From the NCBI GenBank assembly GCA_012932865.1, contig SAXG01000071.1:124001-188000 (forward strand): a DNA stretch of 64,000 bases, read 5' to 3'. The position numbers and the translations under genes are program-made. The stretch comes from Amylostereum areolatum. Its lineage: Eukaryota > Basidiomycota > Agaricomycetes > Russulales > Stereaceae. Numbering within the stretch: position 1 is the first letter of the stretch; the number at the start of each line of letters is the position of its first letter. A model generated the notes under the pieces. It was not told where the DNA came from. It saw nothing but the letters and a program-made list of their open reading frames with translations, and did not search any database. Shown piece after piece: positions 34,644-46,636 of this stretch.

Positions 34644-35543
34644 ATGCATTTCGAACCCGCAATCATCTCCCTCATATGCAAGCTCCTCCCATCGTTCTCT
34701 TCAAGTCGATGTCCCGATGGCTTCGTGCTCTCCCCCCTGTACGTGAAGCGGATCGCCCTCCGCATCAAGCTACGCCTCCTGCTTCTCCTGACTTACGTCA
34801 GACCCCGCGATGACGAGCCTCACACGTCCTTCTTCCGGTTCGGAATCCCTTATGTTCTCAAGAGGACGCCCAGGACGGTCAGCACGGAGGCCGACGCGCT
34901 GCGCTACCTGAACCGCGTCGCACCTCACCTGCCCATCCCCAAGCTGATCGACTCATTCGAGGTCGACGGTGCGACATACACGCTCATGACGCAGCTTCCC
35001 GGCCGCCGTCTCCTCGACGTGGCAGAGTTGGAGCCCAGCGAGCTTATAACCGTCACGCAAGACATCCTTTCCATCCTCAACGAATTGTGGCGTCTGCCGC
35101 AGCCATCGTCGTGCGCTGGCCAGGTGATGATGAGCGCAAGCGGCCATGGTCTTCCTCATCCCGCAACTCTTTACGAGGCGCTGGGCGGCCCTTACGCCTC
35201 CACGGTCGAATGCTACAACTCGATGATCATGCAAAAGTCCGGCATGGCGGCGCATCCTCCTGAGATGTCGAAGGCCCTGGCCGACGACCCCGTCGTGTGG
35301 GTCCACACCGATCTGAGGATGCAGAACATCTTGGTCGAGAACGGGCGGGTCACGGGCGTCGTGGACTGGGAGGATGCGGGCTGGCTGCCCAAACATTGGC
35401 AGCTGCATAGCCTTCGGCGTCCGTGTTGGGGGGCACAAGGCGCTTGGGTGAGGTTTTGGATAAACGACTTCGTCTTTGACGAGGTCACGGAGATGGCGTA
35501 CCGCACCTCGCTGGCTCCGGGAGTTCTCCTGTATCCTCTCTAA
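34644..35543 (+). CDS. Aminoglycoside-phosphotransferase-fold kinase (APH/choline-kinase family)
   Basis: A small-molecule kinase-fold protein of 299 residues in a single exon. It contains SFFRFGIPYVLKRTPRTVST (beta strand with Lys), a Glu-containing helix ADALRYLNRVAP, TYTLMTQLPGRRLLDV, and the Brenner motif WVHTDLRMQNILVENGRVTG (HxD...N) followed by VVDWEDAGWLPKHWQLH (D of DxE/DFG type). This set is typical of the many fungal 'APH domain' proteins, whose substrates are unknown; aminoglycoside resistance should not be inferred. The start ATG is chosen by length; N-terminal 45 residues are unconserved and may instead hold an unseen intron. The C-terminal part (RFWINDFVFDEVTEMAYR) is family-like. 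Confidence 0.88.
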   Translation: MHFEPAIISLICKLLPSFSSSRCPDGFVLSPLYVKRIALRIKLRLLLLLTYVRPRDDEPHTSFFRFGIPYVLKRTPRTVSTEADALRYLNRVAPHLPIPKLIDSFEVDGATYTLMTQLPGRRLLDVAELEPSELITVTQDILSILNELWRLPQPSSCAGQVMMSASGHGLPHPATLYEALGGPYASTVECYNSMIMQKSGMAAHPPEMSKALADDPVVWVHTDLRMQNILVENGRVTGVVDWEDAGWLPKHWQLHSLRRPCWGAQGAWVRFWINDFVFDEVTEMAYRTSLAPGVLLYPL

Positions 35544-36640
35544 CGTTTCTGTGTCGTCGACAGACTTTAAAGCGTGAGGGACAGGAAGGGCGAAGGAGGT
35601 CACTGGCAGAGGACAGAGGGAAAACGAGGAGGGAAGACAGAGAAATACGCATTAGTACTCATTCTTCTTGTACTCATTCCTGTCTTTGAGGATTACACGT
35701 GGGAAATACGAAGGTCGAAGACTCAGGCTACAGTGTACATGGTTTGAATTCAACTTTGAAAGAGAACGGAAGAGGATTATTCACTTGTGTGACTTCGGCC
35801 TTGCTTCCGGTTTCGACCTTCGTGGCGACGTTGGTTTTCACGTCACCAGATGGGGACGAGGAGGCCAAGATGAAAGACGTTGACCGTGTGTGCACGTGAA
35901 AGAGTCAAAGACGGGAGAGTGTAATCATGCGTGCCAAGGTTCGTTTAGGATGAACTGCGGACTAGCCATCCTACAGCTCGATCTCACAACGGATAGACCT
36001 GTAGAAGGCGTGGGCGTGCGTTCGCAAGAGTAATGGGGTCAGACTCGCCGAATTAAAGATAAAGATCGTGATGAAGCCCATGCCAAACAACATGAGGTGA
36101 AACAGCCATCCTCGAAATACCCTCATCGCGCTTGTGCATGGGGTCTTCCTTGAGATACTTACCGATAGACGAATTCGAATGCAAGAACTTGGATATGGAG
36201 ACCGTGAACACCACGTGATCGCGTTGGTTTGTACAACTCGACAGTCTCGACTTGAAGCGCTTTCGCTCTCAGTTCTAGTGCTCAGTCTATCGCCGGACAC
36301 TATCCACCCCCCGACACTCTCATTTGGTCCACGATGCAAGAGATATCATTATCAATCTTCAACTGCTTACCCTCCGGGCCGTCTCGCGGCTCGCCGTTAT
36401 GATCTTGCCATCCCATTGTGCGTCAATTTCAAAAGCGGCTTTATTACTCCTCAGCACTGTGGCACCACAATTGTACCATCGCTCATTGTCCAGCTCGGAC
36501 GTACGGGACGATCTCTTGAACATATAACCCATAGTCTCTTATTCCCCTCGTTTTGGATTGTGCGTCGCTTGTACACTTCGCCGCGTGTCGAAAAAAGTGG
36601 CGCGCTCGACCCGATCATCACCATGCACCTGCAGCTCTCC
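35544..36640. other. Spacer before the kinase-like pair
   Basis: About 1.1 kb. A - strand ORF at 35971-36339 has one hydrophobic stretch (LFHLMLFGMGFITIFIF) but no conserved look. The last part (about 36470-36640) resembles the upstream region of the second kinase-like gene (about 39130-39290). Confidence 0.45.
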
Positions 36641-36648
36641 TATATAAA
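36641..36648 (+). promoter_or_regulatory. TATA box of kinase-like gene 1
   Basis: TATATAAA lies 58 bp before ATG 36699, in a block (CACCTGCAGCTCTCCTATAT) repeated exactly before gene 2. Confidence 0.7.
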
Positions 36649-36698
36649 TCATTTTGCGGTGACCCCCGTTGCGTGACCCCTCCTTTCCACTCCCAGTG

Positions 36699-38406
36699 AT
36701 GACTCTCGAAGACCCGCAGAACTATACTCTTTCTCGCCGCCCACGGGCCTCGTGGTGGCCTGGGGCTCACCAACTTCCACGCCGCCGAAGAGCTTCCACC
36801 GGCAGCTGGGAGGTCGACGACTCCCCCTACTCTGACCATCGCGAACGATACCACCTTCTTCGCTCTCAGCGCCAACTTTATCATCCCATCTCGTTGAAGA
36901 AGTACGACGTCGCCGAGCTACCTCAAACGCTGCACGATCTCAGCTATGGCGGATGGGAAGCACATGCGGCGAGGGTGCGCGATGCACGTTTGAAGACGTT
37001 CATACGCTACCCTTGGCCTTCTCTAAATAATGAAGTTGCTGAGGTGTGTATCTCCCTTTCGTGCAATTGAATGGTTCGCGTATAATGATCGACGCCTAAA
37101 CAGGATCCATCGGAAAAAGGCAGCGTCGAGAGTAGCCCGACAGGTGCGCCGCCTCGCTCGACTTGAACTCTGATTTTTCTAAATTCCATACACGTGAAGG
37201 TCTCAAAGCAAACACAACCATCGGGTCGTCTCCTGCACCGCCTTCGCCCGGTCCCTCTCCTTCTCCACCGAGTCCAACCCAAAAGCAAAGTACGCCGCCA
37301 CCATCGCCGCACCGAAACTCAGAGCCGCCCATTCTGAACTGCTACATACCGAAGACACATCTTCCTGACATCCTCATTGTTCACGGAGCCGCTGACATGC
37401 TAGACCATGCAAACTACAACGATCACATGGAAGATTATCTCGAGTCCAATCCGATGAAGTTCATCAGGCGTTACCCGAAGCAAACCGTCACCTCAGCCAG
37501 CAGTGCGTGGACCTCCATATGTCTACATGTTCAAAATGCTGACCGTGCCATGCATGACCCAGATCATAAAACCGGGCAAAAATCTCACGGCGGGCGCGTT
37601 GCAACTATCGACTTTGATCGAGCGTGCCAGATCGGCGTGGGTAACCACTCCTACGCATATACCGCCCCGATCAAGTTCCCTCACCTTACGCTCCCCTACT
37701 CTAATGACGAAGGCGAAGCCACCGTCGTGTGCAAACTCGCCAACAACGACCCCGCGGATCGTAAGCAGCTTCGAACCGAAGCAAAACTCTACCAAACGTT
37801 CAGCCGCAATCTGCAGGAAGATGTCTGCACGTACGATCCGGCGAAACCTGACGTGCCACCCGCCGTTTCGCCGGCGGTCGTGCCCAAGTTTTATGGCTAC
37901 TATGAGCCCATCGTCTACGAAGATGATGCACTCTTGGACGACATCACTGAAGAGGACCGACAGAGACTCAAGAGTGCACTGTTGTCACTTAGCCCTATAC
38001 TACTACTTGAGGGGTGCGGGCAATCGACAGATCAACTGAGGCGATATCGACCATCCCACGTTGAGCAGTGCGTCTCTCTTGTTCTTTTCCTGCTCGTCGG
38101 TGGCTAAGTGGCTTTCTCAGAAACACGGTTTCTTCGCTCCTCCTCCGCTTATACGCAGAGAAGTACATCCACCACTCTCTCGCCAGCCGTAATGTGGTCG
38201 AACAGCCGGGGACGTTGTCTCTTCCGCCGGATTGTCGGCGAAAATGCATTCCGTCGTTAAGGATCATTGACTTTGGGCGCGCTACCAGCTGGGAGCGGGA
38301 AAAGGAGAAGCATCCAAGTTTAGATTCCAACCTCCTGCAATCCCGTATCCACGAGCTGGTCAATACCTCCCTCCGATGGGGCATCGGCCAAGTCATCCTA
38401 CTATAG
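36699..38406 (+). CDS. Protein-kinase-like protein, tandem copy 1 (degenerate catalytic loop)
   Basis: Starts MTLEDPQNYTLSRRPRAS. A Ser/Pro-rich middle (SSPAPPSPGPSPSPPSPTQ) and the block LNCYIPKTHLPDILIVHG precede a divergent kinase domain: IGVGNHSYAYTAPI (glycine-loop-like), TVVCKLANND (Lys), RKQLRTEAKLYQTF (Glu helix), VVPKFYGYYEPIVY and SPILLLEGCG (hinge). After an intron come YAEKYIHHSLASRNVVEQPG, where HRD is replaced by an H-x-S-x4-RN arrangement, and LRIIDFGRATSW (DFG). It ends VNTSLRWGIGQVILL. It resembles the kinase-like proteins of basidiomycetes with unknown roles. The HRD Asp is replaced by Ser (HHSLASRN), suggesting a pseudokinase or altered mechanism. Copy 2 follows immediately. 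Confidence 0.7.
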
Positions 38407-39285
38407 CGAGTCCGGAAATGGTTGTGCCAGGTTTCAGAACGATTCTCCCCTATCATGTGTATAGTATCTCTTGCTGTTTTCCTTTCCCCATCGTATCTGT
38501 GCACGCGTGATGTTTCCCGGTGTTGTATCTAGCAATATACTTAAACTTGGTCTCATGATGCACGTAGATCGTGAACTTGGAAGGGTTTGATGAAAGTGTT
38601 TCGTCTGTCCAGTGTCTCGGGGAGACTACAGTAGATGCACGTGCCCGCAGAGTCGCGACGTTCGTCCCAAGTTCGTCCTTGGGTTGATCTTCATCTTGTC
38701 TTCATCATTCCTTGAGTACGAATGCACCGTCGGCGGCTCGTCGCGATTTGAATCGACCGGTGTCGATAAGCTCTCGACAAGCATGAAGCAGCGACGCGGC
38801 GCCGCACGGCATTCCACGACATCCCAGTTCCGACTTCCGACCGAGGTCCGGCGACGCCTTTCCAAGCGCCTTTCATCCATACGATTCCGAAGACTACACC
38901 GTCGTGTATATAACCATATTGCTCTGTGCTCTCAAGACCCCCCCGCCACCTTCCTGCTGTACTCTGGACGTCGTCATAACTGTTTTTCAGGATGCATCCT
39001 GTCACTGTCTCGGACTCGCGCACACCCGGGCTTGCCATACGTACGGATGGCGTCGAATTTCTCTCATTTCTCCCGCATCGTCGCCGTCTATTTTGCATCA
39101 AGCGACTTCGCTTCTCACCTCTGCTCATGTCGAACCACCGCTCATTCACAGTGTCCAGCTCGAACGTACCGAAACGAGCTCTCCAACAAGTATGCGACTC
39201 GGTCTCCTCTCTATCCAGCTTTGGAGCGTGCATCGCGCGCTCATTGTCTCACCCGATCACTGCCACCACGCACCTGCAGCTCTCC
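38407..39285. other. Spacer between kinase-like copies
   Basis: About 0.9 kb without a gene; the distal 160 bp is the duplicated promoter. Confidence 0.5.
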
Positions 39286-39293
39286 TATATAAA
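39286..39293 (+). promoter_or_regulatory. TATA box of kinase-like gene 2
   Basis: TATATAAA, 58 bp before ATG 39344, in the same repeated context as gene 1. Confidence 0.7.
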
Positions 39294-39343
39294 TTATTTT
39301 GCAGTGACCCCTATTGCTTGTTCCCTCCTTCCCACTCCCTGTG

Positions 39344-41074
39344 ATGACTCTCGAAGACCCGCAGAAATACACTCTTCGTCGCCGCCCACAGGCCTCGCAG
39401 TGGCCTGGGGCTCACCAACTCCCACGCCGCCGAAGAGCTTCCACCGGCAGCTGGGAGGCCGACGACTCCCCCTACTCTGACCATCGCGAACGATACCACC
39501 TTCTCCGCTTTCAGGGTCAATTTTCCCATCCCATCTCGTTGAGGAAGTACCACGTCGTCGAACTACCGCAAACGCTGCAAGATCTCCACTATGGCGGATG
39601 GGAGCCGCGTGTGGCGAGGGGGCGCGATGCACGTTTGAAGACGTTCATACGCCACCCTTGGCCCTCCATCGTCACTCTAAAGGACGACGCTACGGCGGTG
39701 TGTATATCCCCCTCGTGCAATGGCTCGCGTGTATTCATTGCTAACAGGATCCATCGGAAAAGAGCAGCGTCGAGGGTAGCTCGACAGGTGCGTTGCCCAC
39801 CTCGCTCGATGACCCCTAACTCTAATTTTAATTTTTTAATCCCATACACGTAGACCCCCAAAAAACTCTCGGGTCGTCTCCTGCACCAGCTTCTCCCGGT
39901 CCCTCTCCCTCTCCCCCCGGCCCCAATTCAAAGCAAAAGCGCGCCACCACCGTCGCCGCATCGAAACTCGGTGCCTCCCGTCCTGGACTGTTACATACCG
40001 AAGACGCACCTTCCCGATATCCTCGTCGTTCACGGAGGCGATGCCATGGCAGAACACGCAAACGACAACGAGCTGATCCATCGCTACCTCGCGTCCAATC
40101 CGATCAAGTTCGCCAGGCGCTACCCGAAACCCAAGCACACATCCTCCGCCAGCGGTGCGTGGACCTCCATTATGTGTGTGTGTCCACATGTTCGCAACGC
40201 TGACCGTGCCACGCATGACCCAGCCGAAGAAGACGCACTCAGATACCACGGCGGGCGCGTTGCAACCCTCGACTTCGGTCGCGAGCGCCAGATCGGCGAG
40301 GGCAGCCACTCCTACGCGTATACCGCCCCCATCAAGTTCTCTCACCTCGCGCTCCCCGGCTCCAACGACGAAGGCGAGGCCACCGTCGTGTGCAAGCTCG
40401 CCAACAACGATGCCACGGATCGTAAGCAGCTTCGAACCGAAGCAAAAATCTACCAAACGTTCAGCCGCGATCTGCAGGAAGATGTCTGCACGTACGATCC
40501 GGCGAAACCCACCGTGCCACCCGTCGTTTCGCCGGCGGTCGTGCCCAAGTTTTATGGCTACTACGAACCCGTCGTCTACGAAGACGACGCACTCTTGGAC
40601 GGCATCACCGACGAGAGCCGGCAGAGGCTCAAGAGTGCACTGGTGTCGCTTAGCCCTATATTGCTACTCGAGGAGTGCGGGCATTCGATGGACATGCGCC
40701 AATATCGATCAAGCCTGGAAAAGTGGTGTCCCTCTCGTCCTTGGTTCCCGCTCGTCGACGGCTGACCGGAGTCCTTCAGGAACGCGATCTCCTCGCTCGT
40801 TCTCCGCTCACACGCGGAGAAGTACATCCACCACTCCCTCGCCACCCGCAACGTGGTCGGGCAGCCGGGGCCGCTGTCCCTCCCGCCGGACTGTCGCCGA
40901 CAGTGCACCTCGTCGTTCAGGATCATCGACTTCGGGCGCGCCACCAGCTGGCAGTGGGAAGAGGAGGCCCATCCAGACCTGGATCCCCGCGCCCTCCGAA
41001 ACCATATCGTCGAGCTGGTCAAGTACCACCTCCGCTGGGGCATCAGAGACCTCGGCCTGTGGTACGCATATTGA
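39344..41074 (+). CDS. Protein-kinase-like protein, tandem copy 2
   Basis: Close paralogue of the gene at 36699, collinear in every block: MTLEDPQKYTLRRRPQAS, LDCYIPKTHLPDILVVHG, GEGSHSYAYTAPIKFSHLAL, VVCKLANNDATDRKQLRTEA, VVPKFYGYYEPVVYEDD, SPILLLEECGHSMDM, then after an intron HAEKYIHHSLATRNVVGQPG and FRIIDFGRATSWQWEEEAHP, ending RDLGLWYAY. The HRD Asp is again Ser. LEECGHS fits the kinase hinge better than LEGCGQS of copy 1, and the 3' end is longer. The protein is roughly 450 residues. Most exon differences are substitutions; no stop was seen inside exons. Both copies keep the unusual catalytic loop, so the change predates the duplication. Confidence 0.7.
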
Positions 41075-42290
41075 TAGCTGATCGCGTCAGGCGACATTCG
41101 TCGTTCCCGTACGTATCTCTGGTCACCTCAGGCTTCCTGTCTAACCATCGTGTCAGTGAACGTGCTGGCATGTTTTTCAATACCGCGCATGTATACCTTT
41201 GTTCTGGGCCACCTCCCTTTTCAATGTCTTTGATCGCCCCATCGTCTCTGACGAGGTTGGCGTAGCGCACCTCGCTGGCTCCGGTAGTTCGGTTTCTTAG
41301 CCTTATTTTTTTATGTAACGAGTCTGCACGTCGATATATTTGTAAATAAGTTGCTTCAAAATGTAATTTGGGGAACGTCTCGCCCCCCCGCCCCTCATCC
41401 ATGACCAAGTTGTCGTCGAGGGAGGACCGCATTCAAGAATTCGACGCGGTTCCATTGCATTAATTAACACGCTACTCGACAGAGGACGGAGGACGGAGAA
41501 CGGAGATCAGAGAGACAGAGACGGGAGACAGAAACGGGAAAAAAAGGCGGGCGAGAAAAGGGACGACGAAACAAGCCGCTCGGACGGCGGGATGCCCCGT
41601 TCGAAAACAAACGACGTCGGAAAACGAGCGCGTCCGTCATGCCGACAACCGCGGTGGGAGGGTAGGGGGGTGGGGGGTGGGAGGCGTGCAGAAGGACGGG
41701 GTAGGGTGCGTGGAGGAGGACGGCGGGGAAGACGGAAGGAGGAGGAGGAGGAGGATCGTGTTTGGGTGTTGGGCGTTGACGGTGGGCGGCTTTTTAGAAA
41801 TACATAGCGGGGGAGGGGAGGGGGGGGGGGTTGTTCTGTTTGTGATTCGTGTTCGACAGCGGGAGGAGAAACTAAGGTGACGAGAGGCAATCGGGGGGAA
41901 GGAAGCATTGGGGGGTCTCGGAGACGATGCTATGAGGGGGATGCGGATGCGGAGAAACGTGTTGATTGGTGCCAGGATGAACATTGCAAATAAGTACTTA
42001 ATAGCGATGGGCAGGACGAGAAAGGGCGGGGAGAGGGAGACAGAAACAGAAACAGAAACAGAAACACAGCGGTCCACTACGTAATACTGACAGGGGCGAA
42101 GAGAAGAGAAGAGAAGAGAAGAGAAGAGGGAGGGGGGAACATAAACATAAACATGGGGGGAAACGAGAGCCTAGAGGAGGGGACGAGAGGGGGCGAGGGA
42201 AAGAAAGAAAGAGAGAGAGAGGGGCGGGTAAAAACGAAGAAAAGACGAAAACGAGAGCAAAGCGCCCAACCCATCACGGATGCGCCGCAC
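41075..42290. other. Low-complexity 3' region before the regulator gene
   Basis: About 1.2 kb with purine-rich simple sequence on the + strand: GGAGGACGG around 41480-41500, GGAGGAGGAGGAGG near 41733-41750, GAAACAGAAACA at about 42047-42064, and AGAAGAGAAGAG at about 42098-42127. No conserved ORF. It probably includes the long 3' UTR of the regulator. Confidence 0.5.
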
Positions 42291-42434
42291 CTACACCCGC
42301 GTCCCCAAATCCCAATCAGCGATCAGCTTTCCCGGGCCCACCCACACACAACAACAAGAAGAGAAAAAACACGCACCGTACAGCTGATACGGGTTCGACA
42401 GCGAATACATCGACGAAGACGCCCTCGATCCCTG

Positions 42435-42477
<43 letters not shown>

Positions 42478-45400
42478 TGTTGCATCCGATGATGATGATG
42501 ATCCTCCTGCGCCGACCGCATCACGCCCGGCCCCGCAAACCCGCTCAACTGATCCAACGTCGAATAATCGTTCCAATACTGCGGATACCGCGCTCCCCCT
42601 CCCCCTCCCACCTGCCCCCCGACCAACGCCCCCCCTCCCCCTCCCCCTCCCCCACCCCCTCCCGACGCCCCCACCGCCCCCGCCCCCGCCCCCGCCGAAG
42701 ACGCCAACGCGCGCTCCGAAAACCCGGTACTGTACTGCTGCGGCAGCCCGGACGTCGACAGCGCGCCCGCGAACGCGCCCGCGCCCGGTCCGCCGCCCCC
42801 GTCGCCCGCCCACCGATCGTACGACGTCGTGGAGCCGTAGTACGACGACGAGGACGCGCTGGGCGCGCGATGGTGGGACTCGGACGCGGGCGAGGGCAGG
42901 TGGGTCGGTGTCGGGTTGAACCCCGGCACGGGCGCGCGGGCGGGGGCGGGGGCGGGGTACCACGGCGCGCCGCCGTGGCTAGCCTCGGCGAGGAAGTGTT
43001 CGGCGGACCGCTTGTTGTTGCTGTTGCCGTGGCCGTGGCTGTTGCTGTTGCTGTGGTGGTGGTGGGCGTGGTGGGCGTGGTGGGCGCGCGGGGGCAGACC
43101 CGAGGCAGGGCCGGCGCCGGCGCTCGCGAGGTTGACTTTGGAGCCGTGGAGGAGCTCCCAGGCCCGGCCCGCGCTGGGCCAGACGGTTTCCATGAGCTTG
43201 AGCACGTCCAGGCATGTGGTGAGGCCCTTGCGCGCCTGGGGGTCGTCCGAGTATACGTTGACTAAAAAAGCGACGGGGGACGCGTGACGTGAGCAGACGA
43301 GAACAGAAGATGGGAGGCGAGGAGGAGGAGGGGGGGGGGGGGACTGACGGGTGTTTACGTGCATGATGCCGGCGGTGAAGAGGTAGTAGGAGAGGAAGAC
43401 GGGGGCGCGGCGGATGCAGTAATGGTCCTGGTAGGCGGCGACGATCGAGGTGATCCGGTTCGCGGCCTGCACGCAGAGGTCGTAATTCTTCTGAGCGGAG
43501 CTGGTCGCGTCCGGCTCCTCGCGTCCGTTCGCGTTCGCGCTGGATCAAAATCAAACCAAAAAAAAAGTGGTCAACGTCGGGTGGGAGAGGGGGAGAGGGG
43601 ACGACGCACCTCCTCGGACGGGCGTCGAGACCGGAGCCCATGCTAAGCGGGGGAAAAGGTGAGGAAGGGAAGGGGGAGGGAGAGAGAAGGAAGAGAACGG
43701 ACAAGGGACGGTGGAGGAGGAGCACGATGCACCAGTAGGCGGTGTGAAGCGTGAGCACGTGGGGCGGGGGGATCGCGCCGCCCTTGGCGGTGGCGGGGTC
43801 GAAGCGGAGGTGTTCGGGCAAGTCGAGGTACCACTTGTTCAGGGACTCCTCCAGGCGCGTGGCCTCCGGCAGCCTGGCGCTGGCGCGGACGGCGTAGATG
43901 GACTGGATGATGCGGCTGTGGATGACGGAGAGCGTGGCGGACGCGTTGAAGCACGAGAGGATGCGTCCCGGCACGGCGACGAGCGGGCGCGGCGGGTCCT
44001 TCTCGTCCGGGTCGTACACGAACTGCTGCGACGACGGCGTCGACTGCCACTCCTCCCTCTCCTCCACCTGTCCTCGTTCCATAAACGGACGGATAAAGGG
44101 ACCGAACACGCCGAATCGGACACGCACCTCGTCCACGCTCGGCAGTTCCGTGTCAAAGTCGCGTTCGTAGATGCAGACCGGCCTCCCGATGTAGGAGGAC
44201 ACGTATTTGTCCATGATCACGCACGCGGACCAGATCCGCCGCCGCTCCTGCAGCTCCGCCCGACTGAAGAGCAAGCTGCCCACGTGCATCCACCGATCCG
44301 CGCTCTTGTGGATGCCCAGGTCCTGCGCCATCCGCACCGCCATCCCGACGTAGATCCACGCCTGCGCCATCGCCCCGATCCCGATCTCCCGGTACCCCAT
44401 CAGCAGCAGCGCCTGGCACGTCGACGGCCGCGGCGCCGCGTACGTTCGGTTCAGCAGCATCTTCGCACAGTTGAAGTACGCGTCCCCCGCGGGCCACATC
44501 GCCCCCTCCGTCGGCGGCGGCGAGCTCCCTCCCCGCGGCGGCGTGTACCGCGCCGCGAGCGAGAACACCACCAGAAGCAGCAGAGGCGAAATGAACGATC
44601 GTCGCCGCCCGAGCGGGGACGAAGACGAAGGCGAGGACGGTTCCGACTCTGGCGGCGGCGTTCCAACGTGTCTGATCCTCGCGCCCTCGTCAGTTCCCAG
44701 CGCCAGCCCGCACGAGCCTCGAAGGAACTCACCCGGTCCGAAAGTCGTCCATGAAGGCTTGCTTCATCACCACCGGCAACGCCGGGTGCACGTACGTGAA
44801 GTACAGGTCCAGCAGCTGCTTCTGCGTCTCGTTGTCCGGCAGCGTCACCGGCAGCTCCATGTCCTCGTCCAGCGGCACCTGCGAGTTCGGCAGCGGCGGC
44901 CACACCCGCGCTTTCGGGAACCGCCTGCTCCGACGTCCAAAACACGTTCACCGTCAGCCTCCGCCAGCCCGATGCGCGGCCCCAACGAGCGAGAGAAGGA
45001 ACGTACCAAATCCCGCCCTCGTTGCGCCCGTCCACCCGATCCTTAACTCCGAGGAGATGCAGCCCGCTCGCCTTGCCGTGGTACCGAAGCTCCCTCTCCT
45101 CGTTGATGCTCAACTGCCCCACCTCCCCCGTGAGCGCGTCGTCGTCCCCAGAGCTCTCGCCCGCCCCGCTCGCCCCGTTCGCCTCCCTCCATTCCGCCTC
45201 GGTCGGGTGCTCGCGGCTCCGCGACGAGCGCGAGGACGGTGAGGTCGACCGCGGCGGCGTCCGTTGCCCGTGCGGCGACCTCTCCAGCCGCCTCCGTTGG
45301 CGTTTATGCTCCGGCGCGTCCTCCGCGTCGTGCGCGATCGAAAGCGAAAGCACCGGTCGGCTCGTGCGCTCCGAGGCCGGCGATCGTCCAGGGATGTTCT

Positions 45401-46636
45401 GCCCGCGCGCGTGCGCCAGGTCCGACAGTCGGTTCGAGAGGCGGTCCTGCCAGTCTCTTGACGGGCTGAATGGACAGAGTTGAGCGTGCATTTTTTTTAA
45501 ATAAGAGGACGCGGAGGAACACGGGGTGGGAGAGAAAAAGCTCACTGAGCGGGGTGAGACGAGGAGCCACCGCCGGAAGGGGACGCGGACCCGTGTTCTT
45601 TGGTCTTGGGCTCCGCTTTGTTGGAACCTCCTGGAGGTTCGACGCCCCGACTGCGGCCTTTGACGCCATACGCCGAATTATCGACGCGTTCGATGATCTC
45701 GCGCGCGAGTGGGTCCTGCTAAGCGCGTCAGCAGGAATGTTTTAAAAAAGGGGGGGATGAAGGATGGAAAGATAGAATTTTCGCGCGGTGCGGAGTGGGA
45801 AGGAGGTGTGAAACGCACGTCGGAAAGGTCGTCGAGGATGCCTTTGGCGCGGACGTCGTCCGCAGCGAGGAGGATGCCGACGAGGGCTTCCGTTTGATGG
45901 AGACGGGCTTCGATCGCGTCGATGTAGCCTTTGGGGGGCCCGCATTTGCGTGAAGGGCCGAGAAAGGTGCAAGCTGGTGAAGAGGGAAAAGAGAAAAGGG
46001 GGTTGAGCGGGTGGCATGGAGAACAAAAGGGGCAAGGGGGGAGGGAGGGGCTCGCGGCGCGTCGGGGGGAGAAGCGGGGATGAGGGGAAGTGAGAGGGAG
46101 GGAAAGGGACGGACAGGTGCCGAGCATGATGCAGGCCTTGCAGGGATCGGATTCGGAGGCGCGTTCGCATTTGCATTTGGACTTGCGGCATTGATCGCAA
46201 GCTGGAGGGGGGTGGAGATGAAGACGGGGGCGGGGGTGAAAAACGGGAGAGAGCGCGACGGACCTTTGCTGCTGCGTCTCCTGATGACGCGTTCGTAGGC
46301 CTTGCTGCTGGTGGAGGGGCCGGAGGAGGCAAAGTCGTTGAGGTCGGGGTCGTCGTCGTAATCGTCTGCGATGGACGGGAGGGAAAAGTGGGGGTGGTTG
46401 GCGGTGGCGGGGGTCGGATAGGGGGAGGCGGGGGAGTTGTCCCAAGGATGTTGCGACATGGGGAGGGAGAAGGTGAAGGGCGTCGTCGGGTCGTTGTGTG
46501 CGCCGAATTCGATGGGGGGCGTGCGGGAGTGGTGGCTGGAGGAGAAGGAGAGGGAGGCGATGGAGGAGACCGGAGACTCACGCTTGACGAGCGGGTAGGG
46601 GTTGTCGTGGAGGTAGCGGTAAGCGTGAGCGGACAT
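42291..46636 (-). CDS. Zn2Cys6 transcription factor with fungal_trans domain and polyglutamine tail
   Basis: Nuclear DNA-binding regulator, about 1000 residues. ATG 46636 starts MSAHAYRYLHDNPYPLVKR. A Ser/Pro-rich leader is followed by the binuclear zinc cluster ACDQCRKSKCKCERASESDP-CKAC...TFLGPSRKC, then GPPKGYIDAIEARLHQTEAL, a linker and coiled coil. A Ser-rich section is followed by the fungal_trans core: LLDLYFTYVHPALPVVMKQA, CQALLLMGYREIGIGAMAQA, WIYVGMAVRMAQDLGIHKSA, RRRIWSACVIMDKYVSSYIG, RPVCIYERDFDTELP, TAYWCIVLLLHRP and PVFLSYYLFTAGIMHV. The tail is His/Asn/Ser/Gly-rich with about 16 Gln. The layout is that of XlnR/NIT4-like activators controlling carbon use. The exact end is uncertain: either the frame runs to 42291 or a donor at SNPYQLYG splices to a short last exon. 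Confidence 0.88.
42432..42484 (-). repeat. CAG trinucleotide run coding polyglutamine
   Basis: CTG/TTG on the + strand, about 17-18 units, encodes a polyGln tract near the regulator's C terminus. It is mostly pure CAG with three CAA interruptions near the edges. Confidence 0.9.

Noticed and set aside
35971..36339. - strand ORF with one hydrophobic segment
   Set aside because: No start context, no family, no splicing support.
42153..43265. 370-residue + strand ORF with Arg-rich composition
   Set aside because: Antisense to the regulator's polyGln/Gly tail; no conserved features.
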